NCBI GenBank assembly: GCA_009746045.1
Contig: RPFO01000017.1
Location: 2,917,559-2,981,558 of the forward strand
DNA length: 64,000 nt
Reading direction: 5' to 3'
Origin: Mesostigma viride
Taxonomy: Eukaryota; Streptophyta; Mesostigmatophyceae; Mesostigmatales; Mesostigmataceae
Numbering within the stretch: the first letter of the stretch is position 1; every line of letters begins with the position of its first letter. Under the pieces are notes generated by a model, which did no database searches, had not been told where the DNA came from, and saw nothing but the letters and a program-made list of their open reading frames with translations. Below, in pieces: positions 23,054-32,600 of this stretch. Position numbers and translations under genes: made by a program.

Positions 23054-25556
23054 ATGCCTTGGCTTGTGGTGTGTGGGCCGTGCAGGGGGACGCCGCGGAG
23101 GCGCTTCCCGAGGCCAGACTTCTGCCAGCGCCGCGGAGGCCGTAGAGGCAGGGATCCGGGTAGTAGACGGGGATTCGAGTGAGGAAGATCTGGTGGATAT
23201 GGACACGACAGATTACCCGGAGGCCCCTCTACCAGAACAGGTTGACAGGATGCAGACAGCTCGCGGAGAGCCTGCAGTCCGAAGGGGCGTTTCAAGGGCC
23301 GGGGGCTCGGGCGGTGGTGGCCGGCACGAGACGTCGTCCAGACCCGAAGCTCCGGACGCGCGCGCGCTGCAGATAGTGAAGGAGCTGAATGAGGAGACAT
23401 TCAACCCCCGGTGTTCGTGCGCGACTATGGTCGGGGGTGACTTGGTGGAGCGGCGTCGTCGGCGCCGTAACCAGATGCCGTCAGATCTCCGCGCCGATTC
23501 CATTCTGGCGCGGGTCGGCCCCGCTAAGCTGGAGGATTTTCGATGGTTCGTGCGGAGAAATGTGGGGTTCAAGATCGAGACCCGCACCGCCGAGCGCGAC
23601 GGCGTGGTGGTCGGTATCGACTGGGAAACCCATGAGCGGGAGTGCCTGTGTCATGCGTGCATGAACACGTTGGATGCCGGCCTAGCTTTTCCACGGCTGT
23701 TGCTCCTCCTAATTCCACCCGAGGTGCGGAAGCATCTGGAGAACTACTTTCCGCGATACCTCCCGTTGAAGGGGCGTTGCGGGGCGAGAAGTGTATGCGC
23801 GCGGGTCAGTACTCGTTGCGGCAGGCCCTGGATCGCATTGTGGCGATGGACGACGAGGACCAGGATGATGGGAGCGAGGGTGATGACTCCGACTCTGATG
23901 ACTACCCTCCCCGTCCTCTTCCTCGTCCCCCTTCAAGGGATCCACCTTCTGGGGGCTCCTTGGAGGGCGGCGCAGGACATCGTCCTGTGACGCGTTTCGA
24001 GGCGCCACCGCCGGCGATGGGCTGGGGGCGCCCCTCTGGGCGAGGGTCTCGCCCGCGGCCCACGGGTTGGGGCGGAGGCAGCCAACCAGAGGCTCGGCGT
24101 GCTCCAGACCGGCCTGCACGTCGGCGCTCGCCCTCACCGTCATCGCGCTCGCGTTCCCGTTCGGACTCGGGAACGGAGGTACGCCCTGCTCGCCGAGCTT
24201 CACCACCACCTCGTCGCCCGGCGGATCGGCACTGGGAGCGCACGTGGGGGTCGGCGGTGGAATTGGAGCGAGAGTCTCGGCGACCGCGGTCGGATACGAC
24301 GGGAGCTGCTCCGGCTAGGACAGAACAGCCGGCCGGGGGCGAGCCCCCGGTTGTGGCCCCCTTAGATCCTCCGACGGATGCGGGCCAGGAGGAGCCTACC
24401 TTCCTTGTCTCCTTGGAACCACCGGAGCCTACCTTTTTGGTCTCCCTGGATCCACGTCCCCGGCCTGCACCAGCCGGCTCATCAATGCCACGTCCTGCGG
24501 AGGGACACATCCGTCCCACTTCGTCGGGTCGACACTCGCACTCTTCCGCGGAGGAACCGTGCCTACACCCCCTGGCAGCGACGCGACCTCGGGCCGCCGA
24601 GGATCCCAGCGGAACGGGCATTCTGGTACCAGCGGAGCCCGTGATGCGTTTGGAAGCGCTCGTAGCTGCGGTACAATCAGGACAGGACCTGATACAGCGC
24701 CTGATGGTCCAGCACGGTCGTCAAGGCGATCATTCTGCTGCCACCTCAGTGGGCTATGATGCGGCCTCCAGAGCTCCTGGGTCATCTCACGAGGAGTGGT
24801 CATTGGGGACTTCATACGGCCGGTACCGGGCCGAGTGGTGCGACATGGTGGGCCAGGACCGCGCACGGAGAAGCTCTGTGTGACATTCGAGGGGCCTCCG
24901 GCTTTTCAGGTTCCCCCGGGTACGCACCTACCTGCTCCTCTGGTGTTTCGCGCGGGTCCTTGGTTCGCTGTGGATCGCGGGGCTTACTGGGAACAGGTAG
25001 AGATCACCTTTCTGCCCCAAGTCCCCTGCCCCTGCCGCAACCCGACGACCCTCGCTTCCCCGCTGCGGTGGGGCATGTTGTGCGATTCGGGTCCGAAGAC
25101 TGGTGGGATTGGCGCTATCAGGTCGATGGGGTGAAGCACGTGGTGACGCCTCCCAAGGTGGCTCCAGCGGAGGGGAGTGCCTTTCTTAATCTGGTGGCGC
25201 CCGATATTGTAGGGGCCCGGACGGTGTCGATCAACGATGATCACGTGCGTATGGAGGTTTTCCTGATGGGGGTGCACTTTGTTCGCGAGCACCGGTGTGG
25301 GGTGGTGGATCGGTCGGCGTTGACGCTCATGTTCACCCATCCCCAGTACCTTGCTGGGTTCCTGTCGCTGTGGCCCCGAGGGTCGTGGGTGGAGCTGTCC
25401 CGGCTGGGTCGACAGAAGGTGTCCCCCTACCAGGTGGCTTTTGAGGTTGACCTGTGTTCGCACCCTGGGGTGATGACTTCACAGATGACCCACGCGGGGC
25501 GTAGGGCCTTCACTGAAATCCTGTCGCAGCGACGTGCCACTAGCGGCGGACGCTAG
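23054..25556 (+). CDS. retrotransposon 3' ORF of unknown function (env position)
   Basis: About 830 codons between the pol stop and the 3' LTR, open on the plus strand except for three one-base frame changes (about 23.76, 24.83, 25.02 kb). The start is not fixed: ATG 23054 is in another frame, and the first in-frame ATG is 23199. N-terminal third: acidic, then a globular-looking block (DSILARVGPAKLEDFRWFVR, CLCHACMNTL). Middle: acidic stretch (DDEDQDDGSEGDDSDSDD) followed by Arg/Ser/Pro-rich RS-type sequence. C-terminal third: a folded-looking domain with many aromatics (VRFGSEDWWDWRYQVDG, LTLMFTHPQYLAGFLSLW), ending RRATSGGR. I see no signal peptide or membrane anchor, so an envelope protein is unlikely. 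No family recognised. Confidence 0.6.
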
Positions 25557-25762
25557 AGTGGTTAGAATAGTTTTCGTGACGGATAGAGGATTGATCCAGT
25601 CACCATCATTGTCTTACTACTACGTCAGAGTTGGTCCTGTGTATCAACTTCTAGAGGAACTGGCATTACTAACCTGCGGGTGAACCGAGGTTGGGACATA
25701 GTACTCTTATAGTAGTGTTGTTTTCCAATCTCACTTGTACGGTAGGGACTACCGACCCCCAT

Positions 25763-25774
25763 GGGGGGGAGGAG
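25763..25774 (+). promoter_or_regulatory. polypurine tract
   Basis: A run of G and A (GGGGGGGAGGAG) ends exactly at the first base of the 3' LTR, the position of the plus-strand primer. Confidence 0.85.
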
Positions 25775-26358
25775 TGTTACGTCCCTGCCCTTTTGGCTGG
25801 ACGTAACAATGGAATAAATTACTAAGGCTGTTTGGTCTATTGAACTTGGGTTTTACGGACCTTGGCTATTGTGTGAATTGGACTAGTTATTTTGGTCCTA
25901 GGTTGTCCTTTTAGGGGCCGGCGCTGTGGCGCCGCGCCGGTTCTGAGTCTGTCAGTGGTTCTAGGCGTGGATCCTATAGTTGAGGGTCGATGTCGGCCCG
26001 GATCCTACGTGGAATGAGTGACTCGGATTGTTCTAAGGAAATTGGCGTGTATCTGCGCCGCAACCAACCTAGGTTAAATTGGTCCAAGGACGAGAGTCTC
26101 GTCCTCTTGGTTTAATGAATGATAAGTGCGAATACGCCTACACATTGAGCCCGGGGCATTATCCATTTGTAATTGGTATTGCTAGCCATTATAAGTGTGA
26201 ACTAATTAGCTTGGCATTAAGCCGTGATGCCAGATATCTCACGACTCACGTCGTGAAGCGCAACCTACTTTAGGCTATCTTGAATTATTCCTAATTCCGG
26301 CAAGAAGGGTCTTTTGCTACGTAGCTCAGGCTAGGTGAGTCTGGGCAGGGACGTAACA
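25775..26358 (+). repeat. 3' LTR
   Basis: 584 bp, same length as the 5' LTR, and I found no difference on reading the two side by side. Followed by ACCAG (26359-26363). Confidence 0.95.
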
Positions 26359-26849
26359 ACCAGCTTCTTACCAGCCCTATGAATGGGCCTGGTAGGTGAG
26401 GTAGAACTGCGCGGGTGCCACCGCCTTCCCCACTCACGGGACAAGGCCGCTCCCGGCCCACCCCCCAGTCCTGCTCACCTTCCCCTCCCCTGATGAGGAC
26501 AAGCAGCGGACCTGTCTCGTCGCAAGAGGTTGCACGACCTCACCTGGACGCTGGACGACGACCTGACCCCCTCTCAGCAGCAGCAGCGACGCGACCTGTG
26601 GCCTGAATTTAAACCTCCGCCACAAGCAGGACCCCCAGAAGCCCAAGGTGTACTGGAGGGGCCGGGGCCGGACCTGATGCATGATCAACCACAAGATGTG
26701 GACCCCCCTGCGGGCTAGAATAGCCCAAGCTTGTAATCACATGGTAATCACTGCTGCGCCATGGCAGCCATGCCTAGAATGTTTGCCTAGCCATGCCACC
26801 ATATACCTAGTCACGTGCTAACGCACAACTGATACACAACCAGCCATAT

Positions 26850-27149
26850 TCTGATCAGGCACTCTGCAAAGGTGAAAACCATTTGCGTTCAGTGCCGGGC
26901 CGCGGAAAACGCGGAAAACCGCGATCTGCAAATGAATCCGACCGGAATCGAACCGGGGACCTCTCGCACCAACTTTCGCTGACTATAGCACGGACGTCTC
27001 CGGTTACCATGGATGGCATCGCCAACTTACACCTACAGTCACCCGCAAAAGTTCTCATGTCCGGGGAGTGATCATGATGCAAGCCTTTCGGATTTGGTAC
27101 TAGATAAATCACTCGAGATCTGTGTGTAGGAGTACTACACACGTGCACA
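26850..27149 (-). mobile_element. SINE-like insertion with tRNA-like segment
   Basis: A 300-bp segment absent from the other HAL1-like copies lies between two 18-bp direct repeats (ATACACAACCAGCCATAT, 26832-26849 and 27150-27167). On the minus strand, about 26998-26933, it has a Pol III B-box (GGTTCGATTCC) preceded by GGTGCGAGAGGTCC, as in the 3' half of a tRNA, and an A-box-like stretch (CTATAGTCAGC). The acceptor stem does not pair fully, so it is not a working tRNA. A simple segmental duplication is an alternative, since both flanks also share more distant similarity. Confidence 0.4.
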
Positions 27150-27273
27150 ATACACAACCAGCCATATATAGCCTTAGCTTAGCCCTTGTACAGCCAGCCA
27201 TGCTACGTCCTGGCTATGATTAGCTTACTTGCCCACGCTCCTTGCTATGATATGCTCACATGGGTCTTATTAA

Positions 27274-28617
27274 CCCATAGTCCGGAAACAGGGCGATATA
27301 TCGCCCTGTTTGACCCCCGGTGGCGCGGCGCTCAATTCCGGGAGCGCCGCGCCACCTGTGACGGATGTCAGTGGTCCGGTGGGTCTGGGAACACTTAAGG
27401 ACGAAGGTGATGCATAGGTTTGGGGGTAATATTCGCCATAGCCTGGTAAATACAACGTGTATTGAGACAGTATCACGTGACTTTGGCGGGAAATTTTCAC
27501 TCGCGCGCGCGCGTAACGAGATATGGCTGCTAGCGTGCCGTTATCAAGGAAATTTTGCGTCTCGCGGCTTGTAATGGTTCAGAATGTTGCTCAGAATGAT
27601 GATGCGTGATTTTCGTAGGTCAGGGGTGGCCAGATGTATAGCATTGGTAAAATACAGGTAGGACATTACTGCTTTCTTGGTCGTCAGTACCAGATGAGTA
27701 ATGGCATGCCATATTTCGATTTTCTTCTTATGGCCCGGCAGTCTGCGCCAGCCCGAGCACCCAGGTTTGGTACGGGACATCCGCAGCAGCGTCCCTGTGA
27801 ATTCGGATGCGTTTATAGGTCATCTTTGCACAGAACATCAACCTGGTAATCATGTCGGATGCATGCATTATGCGGCTATGGCGGCCTATGCCTGGAAAGC
27901 ATTAGCCAGTGTGAGATATGAGGGTCCCGGCCAGCAGAACCCGGAAAGGTCGTGATCAAGCCAGGTACGGCAACGTGTTTGCATGTCGTTTGCACGGGAA
28001 TCTGTCGTTTATACATCCATTTTACACGAGTGTATCAGTGCCTCTTGCAGCAGGTTTCCATGCCTGCTGTATGAGTGCTATTAGCCCCAAATCTGCTCAG
28101 TTTGTGGTGTTTCTTTGGAGGATGCCATTCCGTTAGTGCTGGTTTAGCACTTCTTTGTTTCCCAGCACTTTTTACAGTCCTATGTGGCTGTATACAATGC
28201 ATAAGTGTGTGGCATTTCATGGATGGCTGCTTACGCGCGCGTAACCCACACACGTAAGTGAGCGCATTATATAGGTCAGATGGGCTATCCGTGCGGTCTG
28301 ACCCAAGGAAAGCATGGTGGCACTATCTATTGACATTGTCCAACCCCAGAATAATTTTTTAGAACCCTCCCTGCAGGGGTAAACTACTAAGGGGATTTCC
28401 CTTGCCTGAAAATGATCGTCTTTTGTCCAACTTTGGCAGTAAATATCTTGCAAAGCACTGAATGGACTCGGGATATTATTGCATTTTCTGAAAGCCCTTG
28501 AAGTGTAGATACTCCTAGCACCTTGGTTGGGGGTATTTGGAGTTGTGGCCTATGAGTTATGATTTTTTCCATTTTCAGGGGTCTAAAAATGCCAAAAACC
28601 CATTCCCGGACTATGGG
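27274..28617. mobile_element. piggyBac-like MITE (TTAA target)
   Basis: 1344 bp bounded by TTAA on both sides (27270-27273, 28618-28621). Ends are inverted repeats: CCCATAGTCCGG at the left and CCGGACTATGGG at the right. TTAA plus CCC…GGG ends are the piggyBac pattern. Just inside the left end are a 26-bp perfect palindrome built on CAGGGCGATATATCGCCCTG (27287-27312) and a 15-bp-stem hairpin (GGTGGCGCGGCGCTC and its complement, about 27320-27357). No transposase-like ORF, so non-autonomous. Confidence 0.75.
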
Positions 28618-28895
28618 TTAATTGCACCCACAGAACTTGCCGGATCGTCTATCGTGTCCGATTGCTGCTGTGGCATGCCTCTGGCATGAAGGAGAAAGGC
28701 CCCGGGTCTCTGCCCTTTCTTCCTGTTGTGCACATATACAGGGTTTCTTCAGGGTTCTTCTTCTTTTCGTTTTTTTCCTTATGTTGCATGCCCATCTCAC
28801 CTCCGTAATTTATCATTCTCAATGAACATATACAGGGATTAAAAGCACTCCGGTGCTCCGTGACTCCCCAACGGGAGCATGAGTAATGAATGAAT

Positions 28896-29668
28896 GTGGA
28901 CAGCCTGCCCACTTGAGGCGCAGTGAGAAAAGCTAGGGCTCCCTCCCTCAGGTCGCGTTGTATATAGGGGTTTCAAGAAGGTTCCATGATTGGTACCCAC
29001 GTGGTCATGCAACACAGCCTACGTGCATATATTGCTTAAATTTAATAGCATGTACATAGCTCTAGGTACCTCATGCATGCACTGCATGTTATTCCGCGAT
29101 AAGGGGTTCTGGCACGGGAACCTCACCTTCAATTTTTTCACATCATGTGGCCCAGGGGTGTAAGCTGTCAGCATGATTATTACATCGTTCTCAGTGCATG
29201 AGAGATCTGGCGACAATATTGACATCCATCAATCAAGCCTGGATTCCCCAAAATTGAGACAACGAGCTACAGTGATCTATGATTGCCAAGATAAGCTCTC
29301 ATTGTACATGATATGTAATATGTTACCCAGCTGTCTGGGTATTGTGCAGTGTGCATGTAGCATAGAGTATCCATGCCACGCAAAGAGCCAGGTGGTCAGC
29401 AGCCTACTATCCACATAATGCACGTCATCACTCGTTTCTGGCCGATCGGTCTCATACTCTAGCACCACTTGAGTAGAACACCACATCTAACACACTCTGC
29501 ACCATGCCTCCGATTACGCTCTAGATACGTCAGGGGACGCACGGCTGTCCAGATATGTCAGCATGTCCTTCCGCCCCCCATTGTCTTCCACAGCTATCCT
29601 GGCTAGAACCTGGTCGCTAGCCTAGATGCCTGACTTTTTCACTCTCTCGCTGACATCATGCCAGGCAT
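28896..29668. other. 3' flank of cycloartenol synthase gene
   Basis: AT-richer sequence without recognisable genes. A minus-strand TGTAA (plus TTACA, about 29183) is a possible poly(A) signal about 480 bases past the stop. Otherwise I see nothing. Confidence 0.45.
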
Positions 29669-32600
29669 TCAGAGCCCGAACGCCTTCTTGTACAGCCCCA
29701 GTGCCCAGATGGGGAAGATGTTGCGGTAGTTCGCATACGTGATCATGCAGTTGCGGTTGAACACGCCCATGATCGCCTGCATGAGAAAGATGATGATGGG
29801 TGGCGAGGAGAGCACGGAGGTCAACAGAAAGAAAAGAACTGGAGCTGCTAAACGCAATGTGTCAGCACCAGCACCTACTGCCTTGGAGATAAGGCACCCA
29901 TATGAGGGTGACACTGGCGTTCTTCATTCCAACATGGGCGGTGGGTGCTGCTTTCTCATCAACGGAGGGCATCGATGAAGGTGGCGGCGCTGATGCGCGG
30001 AAAGAGAGATAACGATGGCCTCGAGACTGAAGCCAATACTGGTGCGGGCACCCATGCGTATGTCAACGACGGGGTGAGCGGCGCTACCAGAGATAAACCA
30101 GGTATGGTGTGTGACCTTGATTGTGGGGGCTCACCTGTTGCGGCAGTCATCGGTGCGGGACGTCCAGTAACCGTTGCAATGAAAAGGTCACCTGCTGTGG
30201 TCACCACCCTTGTCTGGTGTGGCGCTCACCTGCTGCGGCCAGTCTTTGTTGCAGGGCTCATCCAACTGCCGCGGCCAGCACCCTTGTTCGGTGCAGCGCT
30301 CACAGCTCCTGCCAGTAACCCTCAACGCTAACAACGTTGTGGTGGAGCCCTCACAGGCCTCAGCCGCCCATTATCCTCTCAGATACGTTTTGTACCTCTC
30401 ACCTGCTGCGGCCAGTACCCTGGTCTGGTGCGGAGCTCATCTGCTGCAGGATTACACCCACCTGCTGCGGCCAGTCACCGCTCTCCTCCTGCATCGCCAG
30501 CAGCACCCGCGCGCCCGCGTGCAGCGACTGCGGGTGCCGCGTCGCCTCACCGGCCTCCAGCAGGGCAAGCATGGCCCACGCCGTGTTGACCGCGTGCGCC
30601 TTGCCGCCCTCCAGGTGGGTGTACACCTGCCGTGGTAGGGGAGAGGGAGGGAGGGTGGCACAGCAATCGAGCGACAGAGGGCAGGGCACGTTATTCTACC
30701 TCCTGGGCAGGGCACGCTATGCTACCGCCTGGGTTGTCGAAGCACCAGACACATTGCGTGGAATCTTGTTTCCAAGTCGTCCAAAATCTGAAGACGATGA
30801 ACGATGCTGCAGAGGTTGAGGTCGTACAGTCAATTTCCATGGCAGATTCATCTCGTCATACATCGCCTCACTCATCGCCTCATCGCATAACATCAAACCT
30901 CATTCCTGCAGATGACCTCTGGCATGCGCGCCTTCCGTGATATTGATGCTTCCTGATCAACACATTTAAAACCAAGTGGTTTGCCAGGGATGGCAGTTTC
31001 ACCGTAGAGGGCGTCCACCCCAGGTGAGGACCCTGACTTCACTGGGTCGGGTACGCAACAGCGCCAAAGGAATGCGGCGGCACAAACCACATGCACATCA
31101 CCACCAACATGTGCTGCCCTCATAAGGCCACGCCTTTGTGTGGCGAGCCCGATGGATTTACCGCACTGTTCCATGTCGAATGTGTGCACACACTGGTGGC
31201 AGCTGCTTGCCTTGGCAATGCAGCTGGCTCTGTCAAAAGGTACTCAAGCCGTCCAAAGGTGACCGTCAGTTCCCTCATTTCAGCAAGTTCCCGCCAGCAC
31301 ATGCCCTTTTGTCAGCGCTCCCAGGTAGTCCATCTTGAGCGAAAGTGTTATCCAATTTGATCGATTGTTGCTTTCCTCGTCCAAATATTTGTGCACACAT
31401 TTAGTACACCATGAGAAAGGACGTGGGCAGCACCCATGACGGACCGAAGAAAATAAAAGAAGGAAAAAGGCAGCAGGGGCGAGTGCAAGTATGATGTCCT
31501 GGCCACCACCTGAAGACAGCGCCTTGTCCTACCTTGTCCTGACAGGACAGGTAGCTCTCGCCCCATCCCCCGTTGGGCAGCTGCTTGGACAGCAGGAAGG
31601 CGACAGCCTTTCGGATGGCGGGGGAGGTCTCGTACGTGAGCCCGGACGCCAGCAGCGCGCCGATGCCGAACCAGCCGGCGTATGTGAAGCACACGCCCCA
31701 GCTGCCGTACCTGCGCTCTCGGCGGTTGCCAGGGTAGAAAGTACGAGAAGAATGACTCGGCATGTATGTGATACGATACCGGTGGCAACGACGTTAGCGA
31801 GTGGGCCATGATTGCACAGAGCGAGGGGGAGAATCAAGAAGACCTCATCGTCAAGCCATATGCAGACACCGCAGGTGTGCTAACGGATGGCACATAGACA
31901 ACAGAGCACCTCAAATCCTAATTACTCATAAAGGGAGATGTGCATATTCACGGCAGGCTTAACATCAGGTTAAGATGTAATATAGCCACTACGTGATATA
32001 TACATTACTGGTGTAATGTAGCCCACAGTGAGGCAAATAACAGGTCCTCTTCACGTTAGGGACAGCAAGCCAGCGGGCAAATCCTATGCATGCACCCCCA
32101 ATAGCCCATCATCCAGCCCCAGTATCCATGTTAGGGTCTTAGGGACAGGAAGGCAGTGGGTTAGAAGCTCAAATACTGCGAATGTCGCCCAAGTACTTTT
32201 CGTGTCAGGGACAGGAAGACGGCGGGTGGGCAACCAGAAGTACGCGCCACGCGCAGTACGCCCCCTGCGCTCACCAGGATCCGTCGCTCCGCTGGATGCT
32301 GAGGATGAAGTCCCTCGCGCGCGAGATCGCCCGGCCGACCTCGTCCTCGCGGTGGTGTGGGTACTGGCGCCGGAACGCCGACATGGCGGTCACGCACGCC
32401 GAGGTGCACTCGACGCAGCTGGAGGGGTGGGGAGGGCCGGGAGCAGCGGGGTGATGGGACGGAGGGTAACCAGGTGACGGATGGTAACCAGGTGACGGAG
32501 GGTAACCAGGTGACGGATGGTAACCAGGTGACGGATGGTAACCAGGTGACGGATGGTAACCAGGTGACGGATGGTAACCAGGTGAGAGGGCCCGAGGGGA

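Larger units (their letters stand above)
14755..26358 (+). mobile_element. complete Ty3/gypsy LTR retrotransposon (chromovirus), 11.6 kb
   Basis: Two 584-bp LTRs that look identical by eye (14755-15338, 25775-26358) enclose about 10.4 kb and are flanked by an ACCAG duplication. Order: LTR, leader with short repeats, small ORF with RNase-H1 hybrid-binding-like domain, gag with polyQ and zinc knuckle, pol (protease, RT, RNase H, integrase, chromodomain), a long 3' ORF, polypurine tract GGGGGGGAGGAG, LTR. PR-RT-RH-INT order and a C-terminal chromodomain identify a chromovirus. LTR identity and the intact target duplication indicate recent insertion. The coding region is broken by about 13 one-base frame changes, all of the same sign (see findings). 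Length is well above the 5-6 kb usual for chromoviruses because of the extra ORFs. Confidence 0.95.
26359..28895 (+). mobile_element. HAL1-like element copy 3, right part, with two nested insertions
   Basis: Continues the copy interrupted at 14754: ORF1 C-terminal region with LTFPSPDEDKQR-type and LDDDLTPSQQQQRRDLWP-type segments, then the UTR shared with copies 1 and 2. The UTR is interrupted by a 300-bp SINE-like insert (26850-27149) and by a TTAA-flanked element (27274-28617). It ends with the terminal block GGTGCTCCGTGACTCCCC and a degenerate (TGAA)n tail at about 28880-28895. Confidence 0.65.

Noticed and set aside
23054-25556. 3' retrotransposon ORF as an envelope gene
   Set aside because: No signal peptide, transmembrane segment or fusion-protein features are visible.
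26933-26998. Functional tRNA gene on the minus strand
   Set aside because: The T-arm and B-box look good, but the acceptor and anticodon stems do not pair, so only a tRNA-derived relic is supported.
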